NCBI GenBank assembly: GCA_013399855.1 | Contig: VXAY01007011.1 | Coordinates: 217,389-281,388, forward strand | Reading direction: 5' to 3' | From: Oxyruncus cristatus | Lineage: Eukaryota > Chordata > Aves > Passeriformes > Cotingidae | DNA: 64,000 nucleotides | Shown here: positions 48,473-62,124 of the stretch, piece after piece | Position numbering within the stretch: the first letter of the stretch is position 1 | Layout of the letters: the number at the start of each line of letters is the position of its first letter | The notes under the pieces: generated by a model | What the model saw: the letters and a program-made list of their open reading frames with translations, nothing else | What the model was told of the DNA's origin: nothing | The model's database searches: none | Translations under genes and position numbers: made by a program

Positions 48473-48905
48473 TAGAAGCACAGAATGATTTGGATTGGAA
48501 GTGACCTTAAAGATCATCTAATTACAACTCCCCTACCATGGGCAGGGTAACCTCCCACTAGGCCAGATTGCTTAAAGCCCCATCCAAATTGGCCTTAAAC
48601 ATTTTCAGGGGTAGGGCATCCACAGCTTCTCTGGGCAACCTCTTCCAGTGCCTCAGTACTTCCATTCTGAAAATTTCTTCCTAACATCTAATCTAAACCT
48701 ACTCTCTTTCAGTTTAAAGCTATCACCCCTTGTCCTATCACTACATTCCCTTGTAAAAGTCCATCTTCATCTTTCTTGTAGTCGCTTTTAGGTACTGGAA
48801 GGTGCTACGAGGTATACCTGGAGCCTTCTCTTCTCCATACTGAACAACCCCAATTCTCTCAGCCTGTCTTTAAAACCAATGTGGTTCAGGGCTGGCCAAG
48901 TTTGA
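48473..48905 (-). mobile_element. CR1: CR1 LINE fragment, 3' end
   Basis: A minus-strand CR1 of about 430 bp. The plus strand reads TTTGGATTGGAAGTGACCTT, AAAGATCATCTAATTACAAC, TACCATGGGCAGGGTAACCT, GGGGTAGGGCATCCACAGCT, TCTCTGGGCAACCTCTTCCA, CTTGTCCTATCACTACATTC, TTTTAGGTACTGGAAGGTGC, GGAGCCTTCTCTTCTCCATA, then AACAACCCCAATTCTCTCAG. This matches the usual avian CR1 3' region in reverse, block for block, with substitutions. It is truncated at its 5' side near 48.9 kb. Confidence 0.95.
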
Positions 48906-48909
48906 ACTC

Positions 48910-50060
48910 TAAATGGCAATCCACATAAACTTCTGCACCCCCCTGTGAAGCTGTTGGTCTCAGGAGGGAAGCACACTCATGTCATACAAGAAGGAGAGAA
49001 GCCCAGCATAACAGCTAGTGCCGGTACTAAAATTCACACCTGAAAGGGATCAGAATGACCAGAAACTGCACATTCTAGTCTAAAATCTGCTCACTCAGTA
49101 AGACATCTCTCCTTCACCCTAAAACCCTCACTTACAAAACAAAATCAATTTCACTCCTGAGACTGCTAGGAAAACCCAAGTAGTCAAATACCACACACAA
49201 ATGTGGTATAAAACCTTGCAAACATAGAAAGCAATGGCTTTAACCTTCCTAGTGTGTGGTGCCACCTTCCCTAAGCTTTGTGACTTACTCCCGAGATGTA
49301 AAGTGAAGCCTCTCAGTCCCTTTCTGAGTGCTAATTTTGATTCATAATGCACCTTCAATCCCAAAAACCAACATGTTGCACATCCAGTTTTCTCAGCAAC
49401 TTCCAATCCTCACCAGATTTATTCTCTTCAAATAGTTCTGACCGAGTTTCATTCCAGGCTTCTGCACACTGGTTCTGTTTTGTCTGCCCGAGGTTAACTT
49501 TCTTAGTACTCTCTAGTATTCCTTCAGTCCAGGAATACAATCCCCAAGGATTTCAAGATTTCTTTACTGTAGCGGCATTTCCAGTTTCTGACTGTGGAAG
49601 AAATATTGATGCGAGTTCCTTGAAACCCTTTCCCTATGAAGTGTCAATAATTACCATCTTGGCATACAAAAAGGAGATTTTGGCAGGTTGCCCAGTAACA
49701 TCAAACAGGTCTGGAACAGTCACAAGAGCTCAGCTTTCTGTAACAGTATCTGATATGGTTGTAAGAAATCACACAACTGACTTCTAGGAATTCGAAGAAA
49801 AGATATATTCCTTGATTAATTTTGATCAGCAACATAAGACCCATGCTTTTGATACTGGGTTAACAGAATTCAAACATAAACTAGGACTTCTTTCACTATG
49901 TATTTAAATTGCTGCTCCAGTTACATAAGCATGTTTTTCTTATTGGTTATGTTCACTAAAAAATGTCCTGACCAGAGCAGTCTTGATTTAATTTGGTAGC
50001 TCTGTGTGTTATGAGGTTTTAACTAAGGCTGTACAAAACTTTTCTTCAACTCAGATTTTT
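48910..50060. other. Non-coding stretch, no gene recognised
   Basis: A 146-codon plus-strand frame lies at 49347-49787; its second half looks protein-like (for example NRSGTVTRAQLSVTVSD) but it matches no family I know. Confidence 0.5.
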
Positions 50061-50067
50061 TTTCTGA

Positions 50068-50107
50068 TTTTTTTTTTTTTTTNNAAAAAAAAAAAAAAAA
50101 AAAAAAA
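50068..50107. other. T-run, NN gap, A-run (assembly junction)
   Basis: 15 T, two N, then 23 A. Facing homopolymers joined by a two-base gap suggest an assembly join or collapsed sequence rather than a real structure. Confidence 0.9.
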
Positions 50108-50109
50108 GC

Positions 50110-53100
50110 AAGAATTACAAACTTAGGGGGAAAAAAAAAGAAACTAAGAAAAAGAAAGAAAGATGTAACTATCAGCATTAAATCTGGTTATAAACCACAG
50201 GAATCATTAGATCCAAGCCATACCCGAATGGTGTAGGTCATTGTATGCCATTTGGCCCTAAGTTCCTTTGAGAAGCATAAGAATTTGAGTTAACCTGACC
50301 TTGTTAGAAGGGCCAAACAGATTTACATTCAGCAAACCTCACTTTTTATCTATGCACCCACTGAGGCCTGAATTTATTAGAAGTTCTTTAAACACCACCA
50401 GATTCACCATCCCAAGAGAAAGCAGTTTATCCCACTTATTTCAGCACCAATTCAGAGTAATCAGGTAAAAAAACAAAAATCCTCTGTTCAATCAATCCAT
50501 GTTCAAATAAAACTAATTAAATATACCCCAGGAACTAAATTCCTCAGTGTCATAGTGTCTCTGCTTTTCCTTTTGGTTTTGCCTTTACTTTCCCAATACA
50601 TTTTTCCATTTCTATTTTGATATTGCCAGTATATCTCTTTCTAAGATCATAACATAATCACTGAGCTCATAAAAATTATTTGAAACTCCAATACATGTCT
50701 GCAACTTCACCAATGTGTTAGAAAGGAGGCCATATAAAATGCCAGTAACACATACAGACAGGAGACGAAGTAAGAGGAGTTAACAAGAAATAGCTAACAA
50801 TAAATAAAATCATGTATGGCACTGAAATATTCAATGAGAAAGAGATCTGGCCATAACCCACTGCTCAACTGGAAGGACTTTTTTTCTATCTTAAGATCTT
50901 CCTAAGAGCAGCTAGAGAAACTGATGGAGAAAAAAATCATATTTTATAGACTGATCCATGAACTGTTCTGACTATATTATTTTTTATATTTTTTCTTTAT
51001 GGCTGTTATAGTAATTCTGTACAAAATCCCAAGATCCATTCAAACTCCACAAGCACACAAAAATTCCTGTTAGTAGCATTTAATCAGTCCTAAAATAGAC
51101 ATTATAAACCTACAGCTCAACTAGAGAAATCAGCAAGGAGGCAAAGAACTGCAAGAGAAAATTCTGTGAGAAAATGAAAGCAGAGCCAAAAACTGCTCTG
51201 TCGCCTCTCTGACACCCCCTCCCATGGCCTTTATCAAGTTACTTCTCTACTGCTTTTCCCAGTTTACACATCCTCCCATGTTCAGTAAACACAAAAAAGC
51301 CAAATATGTAAATGCAGAACAGAAAACAAAGGGCTACCAGGAAGTAAGAAATCACCAGCTGGCACAAATCACTATTGCTTGACGGAAATCGCTTTGCGCT
51401 GGTGGATGAGCCAATTCTATGTTTCTGCTCTGGCAGTCAAGTGGCCCTAGGATCCCACAACACTCTTCCTTATTTCTACTCATCTCATTGCTATCATATC
51501 TTTGTCAAACCCTTAAAAAAATCTGTTATTGTAAAACACTATTTAAAAACAATATCGAAATAAAAATGCCATAACAAAAGGACATTCAGGATATTCACTT
51601 TGTCACCAATCACTTTTTATGGGGTGGTAGGATGGATACACACTCACCATATCGACAGCCACCCTTATCAGCCCGCCATGAATGTTGTGCTACATGGCTC
51701 ACACAGACTCGTTAGTTAAACAGTTGTCAGTGAACCCCAGAGATCAAAACAGAAGATGCAAGAAATCTGTTTATGTAAATAAACCAGAGATCAGACACAC
51801 AGGACACTGCAAGAAAACTGGTTACCATCTAGTAGAGATGGATTTGAATTTGTTTGTGTTACAGAAGAGTTACAGAGATCTAAGAAAGGTATTACAGTAC
51901 ATACTAAAACCAGCAAACAACTCTTCTCTTTAAAATATTTTTTTAGGATGCTACAATCTTGCTCACTCTCCTGCATGCCCCCTCAGTTTCTACAAGGAAG
52001 ACTCTATCCCAGCCAAAAGGGAAATGTTTTGAATTAATGATTAGATATTTTCCCTTAAAGCAGTGAGAGTTAGCACAATTGATTGTGCATATATCAGGAT
52101 TGCTCAGCAGGAAGCTAAACTCTAAGAGCTTTCTGGTCAGAAGAAAGTCTCAGACTTTGATCTTTGCATTTCCCAGTCTATCTGAGACAACTCATATAAT
52201 ACAAAGGAAAAGGGATGTGCCAAACACCAGTTACTGTGATGAAGAATCAGAGACAAATTGAATGCCTATGCCAGGGCATGTAGAGCCTATGCATTTCTCC
52301 AGTTTTTATCTGGAGCTGGGACAAAACTTGCAGAGTGTGGTACAGCTGATTCCCATCCTTTCTGGGCAGTAGTTCCTAGTCTCAGTCCTAGAGACTTATG
52401 TTTTCAGACTCAAGAGTCATTATTTCCATCTTTAAAGTACATTTTTAGTGATGTTCTGGGCTGAAAGAGGGCTGGAAACTCAGAGGGAAGAAGTTTGTGT
52501 GGTTCATGACCTGAAATCTTTCTGAACACACTCATTTCTCTCTCTCTCTGAGGAGAGAATCTGCAAGGGAGACAATGTAAGTGACCTATTCACAAGCCCA
52601 GAAGCATGCTTTAAAACATTCACATTCAGAGAAAGACTTATTAATTAACTAATTAATTGAAGATTTGACATTAGAAATGGAGGCACTCTGCAGGATTTGG
52701 GTGCACTGTGGAACAAACAAACTTACAGTATGGCAGAAACACATGCACATATATCTAAACAATGGATCACATTGACCCCAACTGGGAGGCCACAAAATGA
52801 GAACATTTCTAGAGATAGACCCTACCATCAAACAGTTATCTGCCAAAAAGTAAGCTCCACCAAGACTCCCCAGCCAACTTCTACCCAAGCCACCCGCATC
52901 AGGCCTCATTTTATCCATCCAGCCATCACCCATTAACAATGTCACTGTCTCTCCTCAGAGCTGTCCCTGCCTTCTGTCCCTCTCTCTGACATGGTCCAGA
53001 AACTCCCCAGCATTTCAGTGTTGACCTCCAGTTTCATCTGTCATTTTGTTCATGAAGTGACTAGTGTTCTTAGGACTGATCTATTCACATGAGATGTATC

Positions 53101-55270
53101 TAAACTTTTATTTCTGTATCAGTTCATTTTTTATATTTTATTTCTACACAGTCCAACAACCTAGTCTTCATAAAATTCTACCAGGATAAAAAGTGCTTGT
53201 GTGGATTTTGGCTTATTCACATATCTTTATCTGCAGCTCTATTGTTATGCAAAACATAAATGGATGAATCCTTACTGCGGCAGGTATATTTTCTCTCACA
53301 ATATGGTCCTTCTTTAAAAAACTTCATTCATCCATTTCTTAAAAAAAAAAACCCACACCTTCTTGATATCAACTTCAGGTCACATCTGTTAATCCAGTTT
53401 CAACTCCATTATTGTCAATTACCTTACAAAAACTAGATTTTAAGATGAGAAATAGAAATATTCGTCATGTCATTTTATAACTCACCAAGTGCTTATTCAG
53501 ACTAAAGCATTGACTTCAAAATCACAGCAAGCAACTAAGACATAATTAAACTTTTATCCCTGCAGATTTTGAGAGATAAATATTTCCTGTAAAAAAATAA
53601 AATTAAACACAATAGTTTTCCATAGTGGGAAGTTTTAGTTTTATTTGATGTAAGAGCAGGAAAAAATATTTTCTTACAAGTACTAGACATGACAAAGAAG
53701 AAATTTAAGAAGGCAAGCAAGTTTTGGTTTAGGATTTTCACAGTCAATACTTTATTTTGCATAACACTTTGAGATTTTCCCATTCTTTTCTTCATTTTTC
53801 TACTTACTTCTATGTTAGAATATGAATAGAACTGATCTGCTTCAGCGTTAAAGAAAAATTTTCCATCTGGGACAAACTCAGCTAAATACATCTACCCCTT
53901 TTTCAGCACAGTGGTCAGCTGCATAAATACCATATTTTTATTGCTGAGCAACTTGTGACCCTTTCCATGGTGCAAACAACACCAGCTGGTGATACAAGCA
54001 CCTTGGATAATCATTTGAGACAATCACTTTGCCCTTATTTATAAGTGCACTTTTCTTGTCAAGATCCCTTAGCCTAGATCTCATGGAAAATGCGAACAGA
54101 AGCCAGGTACAAGGAAACTGCTTCAAGGGGGTCTATCAGGAGTATGTTACTAACCTGAGTCAAAGGCTTCCAAAGCCAGTTACAGGTACTTCCATTCTGC
54201 CGTTCACTGCCCCAGCTCTACTGATAATCTGCACTGGGTCATAAAATGCATGTGTTTTTTTTTCTTGATGCCGAGGTCTTGATACCTTACTGCAGCCTTT
54301 AAATGCAGAACCCAAGCAAACAAGGTCAATGGTGGCCTCTGCAAGTCCAAGCACCACTTATGGGAGGACAAACAGGATCTCTAAGTATAAACTAAATATT
54401 ACTATTCAACAGAAATTAACCATACTCAAACAGTGCTTATCCAGGGCACTACTCGTACAAAGTTCTTTCAGCTCGTGTGTACCAACACATAAAATCTCAC
54501 AACTCAGAATCACTGCTTGACTCCTCGCTCTGCAGAAATCCCAGGAGATAGCACAAGACCAGTGTCCTGGCACGCTGGCACTGCATATTCTGCTTCTGCA
54601 GGAGATAAACAGCCAGGTCTCAAGTCCAAAGTAGTGCCATCCCTGATAAAACTTTTTGCACATGAAAGTCATACCTACACCTGGCTGCTCCAGTTGTGCT
54701 CCCCATGGGCAAGGAACTAACTTGTTCACATGAAAAGTAAGTGTTGTCCCTCTGATTGAGCCACTGACCATCCTTGCAGTCGCTAACTGCTTGCAGACAT
54801 CATGGTTTAACCCAGCCCACTCCAAGCTCTGCAGACCTGTGTGTGTATATTGTCTTACCTACTTTTAAAAGACCATGGAGAAGGCTCCTTTGGAACTGAC
54901 TGCAGAGATGGACAATTAAGGAAAACAATTAGGTCAAGACAAGGCTATCACCTGCTGTGAGGACAGTCTGAACACACAGAAAAATGTGAGGCTCAGAGGA
55001 AATCTGAAACGCTTCATTCCAGGGAACAAGCTCCATCCTTTATAGCAGACACTGCCACAGGGAAGTGAATCAAATCCAAACCAGCTTGTGTTTATCCTCT
55101 TTCTTCCTAAGTCTTTATATACTGTTGTGTCTCATCACTTCTTCCTTCACTACCTAGCATGCCCTATTGTTCTTATTTGTCAAGCTATCTAATTACTTTG
55201 GGGCCAGATCAACAGATTACTCATGATAGGAGGCTAAGCAAATCACCTATGAATAAGTGTTTACTGGATC
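50110..55270. other. Non-coding stretch, no gene recognised
   Basis: AT-rich unique sequence with short simple repeats: a CT run at 52537-52549 and a TTAA-type run near 52639-52660. Open frames up to 139 codons on the minus strand (54406-54825) and 118 codons (53535-53891) have no family resemblance. Confidence 0.55.
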
Positions 55271-55274
55271 AATC

Positions 55275-55385
55275 CCTTAGACTGTCAGCTCTTCTGAGCA
55301 AAGACTGTGCTTTATTATTCCATGTAGAATAGTCTGTACACCAAGTGTGTTATATACATAATTCGTTTAAAAATAATAATGTTAC
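55275..55385 (+). mobile_element. L2-like ancient LINE 3' tail, second copy
   Basis: CTTAGACTGTCAGCTCTTCT, GAGCAAAGACTGTGCTTTAT, TAGTCTGTACACCAAGTGTG and a terminal AAAATAATAATG follow the same order as the L2-like tail at 42.2-42.5 kb (TTAGATTGTAAGCTCTTTGG, GCAGGGACTGTC, TGTACAGCACC, an A/T-rich end). It is more decayed. Confidence 0.5.
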
Positions 55386-55389
55386 ACTA

Positions 55390-58300
55390 AGAATGAATAA
55401 CATGCCAGCAGGAAAGTTCACTGACTGCACTACCATCAGGAACTCGGAACTGCTCACACACAGCCCAGGCTCAGAAAACCAGATGGATGATAAGGCAAAG
55501 GTTTAAGGCAAAGGACCAAGAGGAAGAAGAGCTGCAGTGCTACTCACAGAACTACCACAAAAAAAAATTTCCATGACAAATCTTCAGAACAATTTGTGCC
55601 CCAAATTCCCATTCTGAATAAATAATAATACCAAAGGGCTAAGTATTCTTCTACTCTTACTTGATATACTCGAGGGTAAACAAGGGCTTGGAAATAGGAG
55701 GACAACATAATGTATATTAAATATATGTAATACGTAATTGCATAATATCACACTATTCAATGTAAGACACCGTATTTGGTTTATTATTTATAGATGATAT
55801 CTCAAAGTCTACCACATAGCATATATTTAAAGGAAACAGACACTTCTGCATACCAGTGTGTGGGGTGTGTGTAACTGTCATGTGAGCTACACATTGACAC
55901 AGACAATTTACATTTACAGAATACAGACAGTACACTAGAAGACAAAATGTTTTATGTTAAAGTATAAATCTATGACATTGACCTTTCTGCTTCACCATTT
56001 AATCTGGCCCTGACCCTCAAGCAACTAAATATTCATGACTAGCATGACCTCCAGGCTTTTCTCTCATACCCAGTCATACCTAAGAGTCTGAGAATTAACC
56101 CTTTCACAAGCCAATGTTTTGGGGGAGTTGTCTCTTCCTCTAACTATTATGCCAGTGTCTTTTTGTTTTTCACTTTGCTATCTACAATAGCCTGGCTATC
56201 CTTCTTCCATATTTAAAAACCTTTATGCAAATCAAGCTGGTAGCACGGCAACCTAAAGTTCTTGCATTAATGTAGAGTATTATTCACATATAAAAACTCC
56301 ATTTAAATCCCATTAAGGTTATGACATAAATCCAAACAAACTAGAAATGCACAGTTAAGGTGGAAAACTGACATATGTCTTTGAGTCTCTTAGCAGAAGA
56401 AAGCAGAATAAGAAACCTATTAGTGTGTCACCCAGTTGGAGCAAGGCAGAGAAGCACATATGTTACCTCCCTGTCTTTTACCTGTTCATTCTATTGCATC
56501 TGGGATTCCTTTGCTTTATTTTCACTTAATGCCCATGTCCCAGTGTCAGGGGTCCTGGAAGACAATTTTTGTCTGTAAATACTTCTGGATAATATTCATT
56601 CTGAGGACAAGAGAGGTAGCCTACTATAAAACAGCAGTAAGCTGGGAAAAAATCAGATTAGCATTTTATATTTTTCTGGGGGTGTTTCTGGCAGATAGTA
56701 AAAACCAATGACACATATGACACTGTTTTGCAAGTGTCCCAATTAGCAGCACTACTGCTGCAATCTGTAGGCACTTACTTTTGTTCTCACATGTTCCTCT
56801 CTTTGAATTCCTGACACTTCATAGTAATGAACTACACTGCAAGGTCTCGAAAAAGACCAGAATTATCTTTCTGCAATACTTAAAACACTCTCAGTATGGC
56901 TGAGCTGAAGGAATGGGTGTAGGCAACACTGTCTTTTGGATGATCCACTACAGCTGCTGAGGATCTGGATAACAGCGGTAGCTCGTGCTGTGATTACCTG
57001 CATAAGTACATAGATCTCTCTGCCTATTATGTACAAATAAAGTTTGACCTTATGGCCCTGTAATAAGGATAAGGGGATAGGGGAAAGGGGACAGGTTGGC
57101 TGGAGTTTTAGCTGCATTAGTTGAGCTACAGATGCTATAGTTAGTTGTGAATTTTCGATCAGAATCAAGTCCAGAGTATGTGCTACTCCATATGTTTGTC
57201 ATACAGGCAAGTACTGCATAGTGGGCTGTTATTGGAAAGTGTGGGGTTTATACTTTAGAGTTGAATGGAACTTGATTGCAGTTTTTCTTCTTTTTGGGAG
57301 TGATAAATGTACAGAAACAAGCTGGTTCAGTCAGTGAAGCTGTTGTCTTGACTGGAATCCCAAGTTTGATTTGAATTAGCCATTCGTAAGACAGACATAC
57401 ATATGCACGCACATGGGCACATACACAAAGCTTTGAAAGAGGTTCCATCTGTTTTTTTGTAAGGCTGGGTGATAATTAGGAAAAGTGGAAATATTTCATG
57501 TTCTGTGTTTGTGACCTGACATGTCTTCCTTCATGTTGTCATTGAACACTTCCATCCTAAACAGAACTGGTATTAATTGGGGATTTAGTAGAGTTGAGGA
57601 TTAAGTTTTAGAGAGAGGGTGACTTTTTTCTCAATTTAGAATGTATTTTCTTTCTTCTCTGGCTTGAAGAAGTTATTTTTCCCTTCCTCTGTTCTAAGCA
57701 AACATTCTACAAATTATACTTTGAATAAGACACATCACAGACTTCCATGGAAACAGTAGTCAGCATGAGGAAAGAGTAGAAAGTGCTTAAGGTGACAAGA
57801 ATACCTTCTGCAGCACCATCACAAGATACAAGCTGAACCCTAGCAAGTACAGAAGAAGCTGACATGACAGTACAAAGCTAAGCAAGATCACAACATTTGG
57901 GAGAGAAGAAACATATGTGCCCAAAGCCATCCTTTCCTGCCAATTATTGAATCCTTGACAAATGACAAATATTCAGGGTCTATTTTGGATGAACCTTCAG
58001 GGAAGGTTGAGAGAACAGCTTAAATTGCCAATGTCTTCTTGGACACTTTACATTTCAGATTAATAAATAAATGCAATTAGACAAATACCTGTGAAGGATG
58101 AGAGGTGTCTACAGGTACATGTGCTAAAGTTCACAGGAGATGCTTCTAACTTTTATCCTCAGAGGCCTCTTTCAAATCATGTTGAACTGTTGTAGAAGTC
58201 AGGTCTTCATCAGGTTGTGAAGAAAAATGGTTGACGTGGCCAACACCAAAAAACAGAGAGATGAATTATATAAGTAGCCATCAACTTTGTAGACAGTTAT

Positions 58301-58430
58301 ATTCTCAAGAAGACTTTTCTAAAGAAGCCTGGTGTTTTTTACTATTATAGTATTCTTACTCTCTTCAACATTCAAGTGCTCACTCCTATTCCATCTTTCC
58401 TTTTCTCATTTCTAAATATTTATACAGTCT
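55390..58430. other. Non-coding stretch, no gene recognised
   Basis: AT-rich unique sequence. Minus-strand frames near 56.86-57.17 kb and plus-strand frames near 56.4-56.7 kb are unrecognised. Confidence 0.55.
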
Positions 58431-58439
58431 CACCCAGAG

Positions 58440-58790
58440 ACTTCCACAGAGCTCTGACGCTACAACATACTCTTCCACCTAGGATTCCCAGCAGTACTTT
58501 TCCTCAATTTCACCTTATTCACAGCTCAGCTGCTACAATTATCTATCCTGCTCCATGGCTCATGTCTTCCCATCATATATGTGCCTTCCTCATCAAATAC
58601 AAGATTGTCTTTCACAACTGTCGTTTCCACTGCTGCTTGTTCTCGGTGAGCATTTGCTACTGAAACAAAATACTTACTGCATTTGCTCCTGATGTTTACA
58701 ATCCTTCCTTCTGCACCCACTACTCTGCTCCTCACATTCACCCAAATATCCTCTTTTCTTTAAATCTTTTTTAAAAACAACATAGAGATG
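58440..58790 (+). other. Pyrimidine-rich segment, possibly LINE-derived
   Basis: A C/T-rich plus strand with a CACATTCACCCAAATATCCT-like end running into TTTAAATCTTTTTTAAAA. This resembles the pyrimidine-rich part upstream of the L2-like tail at 42.2 kb, but no tail follows it here. Confidence 0.25.
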
Positions 58791-58799
58791 GTGGCAACA

Positions 58800-59380
58800 G
58801 CCCACTTTTGACCTTTCATCAAGAAGAGTCAGTGTGTTTCAATCACACATCTCTAAAATTTTTAAGGGTATCAGTCTGCAGAGGCAAGAACTAGTATCCT
58901 CTAGTTTTCAATGCCAAACATGTAGCTCAGAGTCCAGAAATAAAAGGATTAAGGCAGTATGTCTTAATAGATCTCTCTAGGTACAGGTAGGATGATTTCA
59001 AAGGTTTGCAGCTCACTCTGCTCCAGCCTTGCTGATATCCATGCCATCTAATCAAATTTGTCACCCAGTCAGATATGGTACTTGAACTCATCTTGTGCTT
59101 TCTTCCAAATCTGAGTCAACCCAAAGAAACCAGGTAGCTTAAATACTGGGGTTCAGAGGTGGAGGGACTTTTAGGATGACTCATTTTGATATAAATGGAG
59201 GAAGAAATTCTTACCCAAAGAGCTCAGCCAGAAGATAAAGCAGAATAGGCTCCTCAGGAAGGGGGTATTGTTTGTACGGCCTAAGGTTTCAGTCCTACAC
59301 ACCTCCTCTGTATGTGTGAGTGGTTCTATTAACTTATCAAGTATTCAAGTGCAGGATTGATTTATTTTTTTTAAGCAAGT
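58800..59380. other. Non-coding stretch, no gene recognised
   Basis: Unique sequence without a recognised gene or element. Confidence 0.55.
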
Positions 59381-59384
59381 AAAA

Positions 59385-59450
59385 GGCTAAGTGATTTGAT
59401 CAAGGCCACAAATCACCATGCCAGAGACAGGATTATTATAACATGCTAGT
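59385..59450 (-). mobile_element. MIR/CORE-SINE-like remnant
   Basis: The plus strand reads GGCTAAGTGATTTGATCAAG, GCCACAAATCACCATGCCAG, AGACAGGATTATTATAACAT. This parallels the reverse complement of the MIR core: TTAAGTGACTTGCCCAAGG, TCACACAGCTAGTAAGTGGC, AGAGCCGGGATTTGAACCC. It is the best MIR-like match on the minus strand of the window. Confidence 0.5.
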
Positions 59451-59459
59451 AAGCTAGTC

Positions 59460-61620
59460 AGATTGAAAGCTTAAACTCTGGAGACAGGAGTCACCTTTTG
59501 TATATTTGAAGTGTGCCCAGCATAACAGAACTCAGTCAGTCCTCACTGATGTTTCTGAGTAGCAGCTTAATGCAGATAGCAAATGTCATGTAGACCAGTG
59601 AGCATAGGGCCTTCTACATGTTTTTTTTAAACTCTTGAGATCATAAAAACATCAAAGTTTGAACAGAATAAAGTGGGTATTCTCCTAAATGTCTCAAGCT
59701 ACTTTCCTGTATCAACCAAATAAAAACATATCCTGCTAAGAAAGCTTTTCCATATCAAAATTTTTCTTTCAGATTGTTCCCTTTATAACTGTCAGTGACA
59801 CCATAGAATTTGAAGCATAAGGAGGAAGTTATGCAGAGTATCTATTGTGAGAGGAAATAAATGTGGACAGAAGAAGAAAGTATCATGAATAAACTTAAGA
59901 GGTGTATGAAATCTCTTCATCTGTATGGACCCCAGAATTGTATTAATTATGAGGATTAACATGCTTCCTGAATATAACAATAGGTTATGTCAGCTGCTGG
60001 AGAGATATGGAGTACCCACTCAGACATTAAAGTGCAGCCTATAGATTGCTTACACATGGAATCATGAAATAAATGCAGGTGTCTTAACTGGCACAGAGAA
60101 AACACTAGTCTATCAGGAGGGAACCGGCATGAGGCAATATCTCATATCCAAGAATGTATCTAAAACCAAACATATATGCTCTCTGTAAGCTATAAGAGAA
60201 CCTTCATTTCTCTCACATCTGATCATCTTCAAAAATTGCATCAGTTAACCTTATTAGTTTCTGGATCAGCTGTTCCCATCCTCTCTACCACTTGCTTAAC
60301 AGATATAAAAATTTTGTGGAGAATTTGTAGGGTTTCAGTTCCTCCCAGACTACCTTCTACTTTGTTTACCTCAGTGAAGGATTGATGGAGTGATAAAAAG
60401 AGTCACATAAATATGCATACATTTCCTGGCAGAAAAAAAGCTTCACAAATAGGTTGGCAAACCCTGTTCACCCTTATCCTGTTGCCAGCTGTCCAAACAC
60501 CACTTCACTTCTGAAGGACTAAGTCTCTGTACTGTTTGCTGAAACTTAGCCCCAAACACATCAGAAAAAAGCCTCAGCAAATGAAATTCAGTGAACATTC
60601 TCCTGTTCTGATACTCTTTTAAGTAACACTGCCTCAGGATACATTAGTTTCATTATCTCTGTGTCTATAATAAGATCCTAGTGCATGACAGCCAAAGATT
60701 GCCATCTATCCTTCCTCAATGACATGTTTCATTTTGGTTGGTGGAAAGGGTATGTTTTTGAGCCACAGCCCCGTAATTCCTACTCAGCATCGTATCATGG
60801 ACATGACATTTGGCCCTGAATCCTTCCCATGAGAAGAGGGCTATTGTACTGATTCAGAATAAATATTGCTGGCTCCTCCAACAAATAAAAAGTTTCAATT
60901 TTAGCTGAACTGCTCTACACAGTAAATTTCTTAGGGGGGAAAAAAGCTTAAAGAAATATTTTGGAGAAAACCACATTTTTTAGTTTTCACTTTTGAGAAA
61001 CAGGTTTCCATACAGATGAGGGAACTCTTCTTAGAATTAAAACATATATTTTGCAATAAGAAAAGATAATTAAGCACCAGCTTATTGCTGTGCACCCAAT
61101 CTGGCTTGGTTGAAGCTTTAATCTTTATGACGAAGGCTTACAAATCTAGACTCAGTTTCTCCATCATTGGTTTCCACAACACTTATGAAGAGTACTAAAT
61201 GAAAAAGAGCAATAACCAGAGTGCCTACTCAAGATGTTTGTGTTAAGCATTACAGCACCTACAAATGGATATTTAGCCTCAGCTTTAATTAATCCAAAAT
61301 AAGCATCTCCACCCAGACAGGGAAGAGATATGGCCATCTCCAAAGAGATGCTCAGAAGCCTAGTGCTGAGTGGGGACTCAATAAAGTGGTCAGTAAGAAA
61401 CAGTGAGAAGAGGAGTATCTGCTCTTTGGTTGAGGACATTTGATGTATGATTTAAGACTTCTTCAATTATGTGCTTCCAGCTAGAATGTATCCAGACCTG
61501 AAAACTTCTCTAGGCACTCAGCAGTGGTGAAATTTAAGGATCACGACCTAGAAGTGGGAAATCTTCTAAGTAACTGCACTTTCTGATAACTCTTTACAAG
61601 CACCTGCACCTTCTGTGTGC
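59460..61620. other. Non-coding stretch, no gene recognised
   Basis: Unique AT-rich sequence. No gene, RNA or mobile element recognised. Confidence 0.55.
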
Positions 61621-61632
61621 CAAAAAAAAAAA

Positions 61633-61667
61633 NNNNNNNNNNNNNNNNNNNNNNNNNNNNNNNNNNN
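61633..61667. other. Assembly gap (35 N) after an A-run
   Basis: 35 unresolved bases directly follow a run of 11 A; the gap probably reflects a homopolymer that could not be read through. Confidence 0.99.
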
Positions 61668-62124
61668 AGAGAGATCATACTTTTAAGATGGAGATGGTTC
61701 TTTCTATAATGGAAAGATTAAAGTATGTGTTTTTCTGAGATTTCATTCAGTGATGCCGCAGACCCCTTCCTATTTAGATGGGGATTGTGCTTTCTGAGAC
61801 ACACTTAATATCAATAACATGGATAAATTTTAGTGTTTTAAAGTCTTTCCACCTCCTTAGTCTAGAGTACCACACACGTGAGCCATCTAGCTCAGCTTCA
61901 CTGTTGAAGGGTTTGTCTCAGCTGTCTGTATAGAGGCAGCTGCAGAAGATACAGCAAGAACACAATGAGATCCATATAAAGGGCAGTTGTCACTGAGGTT
62001 ATTCAGTGTACAGGACTGCTAGGGACTTTGAATATCTACTCTGATAGGTAGTCTGTGCTGAAATCTTTCTGAAAGTAATGTCTGTGAGTTACCATGTCTA
62101 TGGGAGACACTTTGGAGTGGCACT

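Noticed and set aside
54800..54840. CATCATGGTTTAACCCAGCC as the start of a passerine-type LTR
   Set aside because: Only about 20 bases resemble an LTR start and nothing after them continues the similarity; there is no matching end or duplication.
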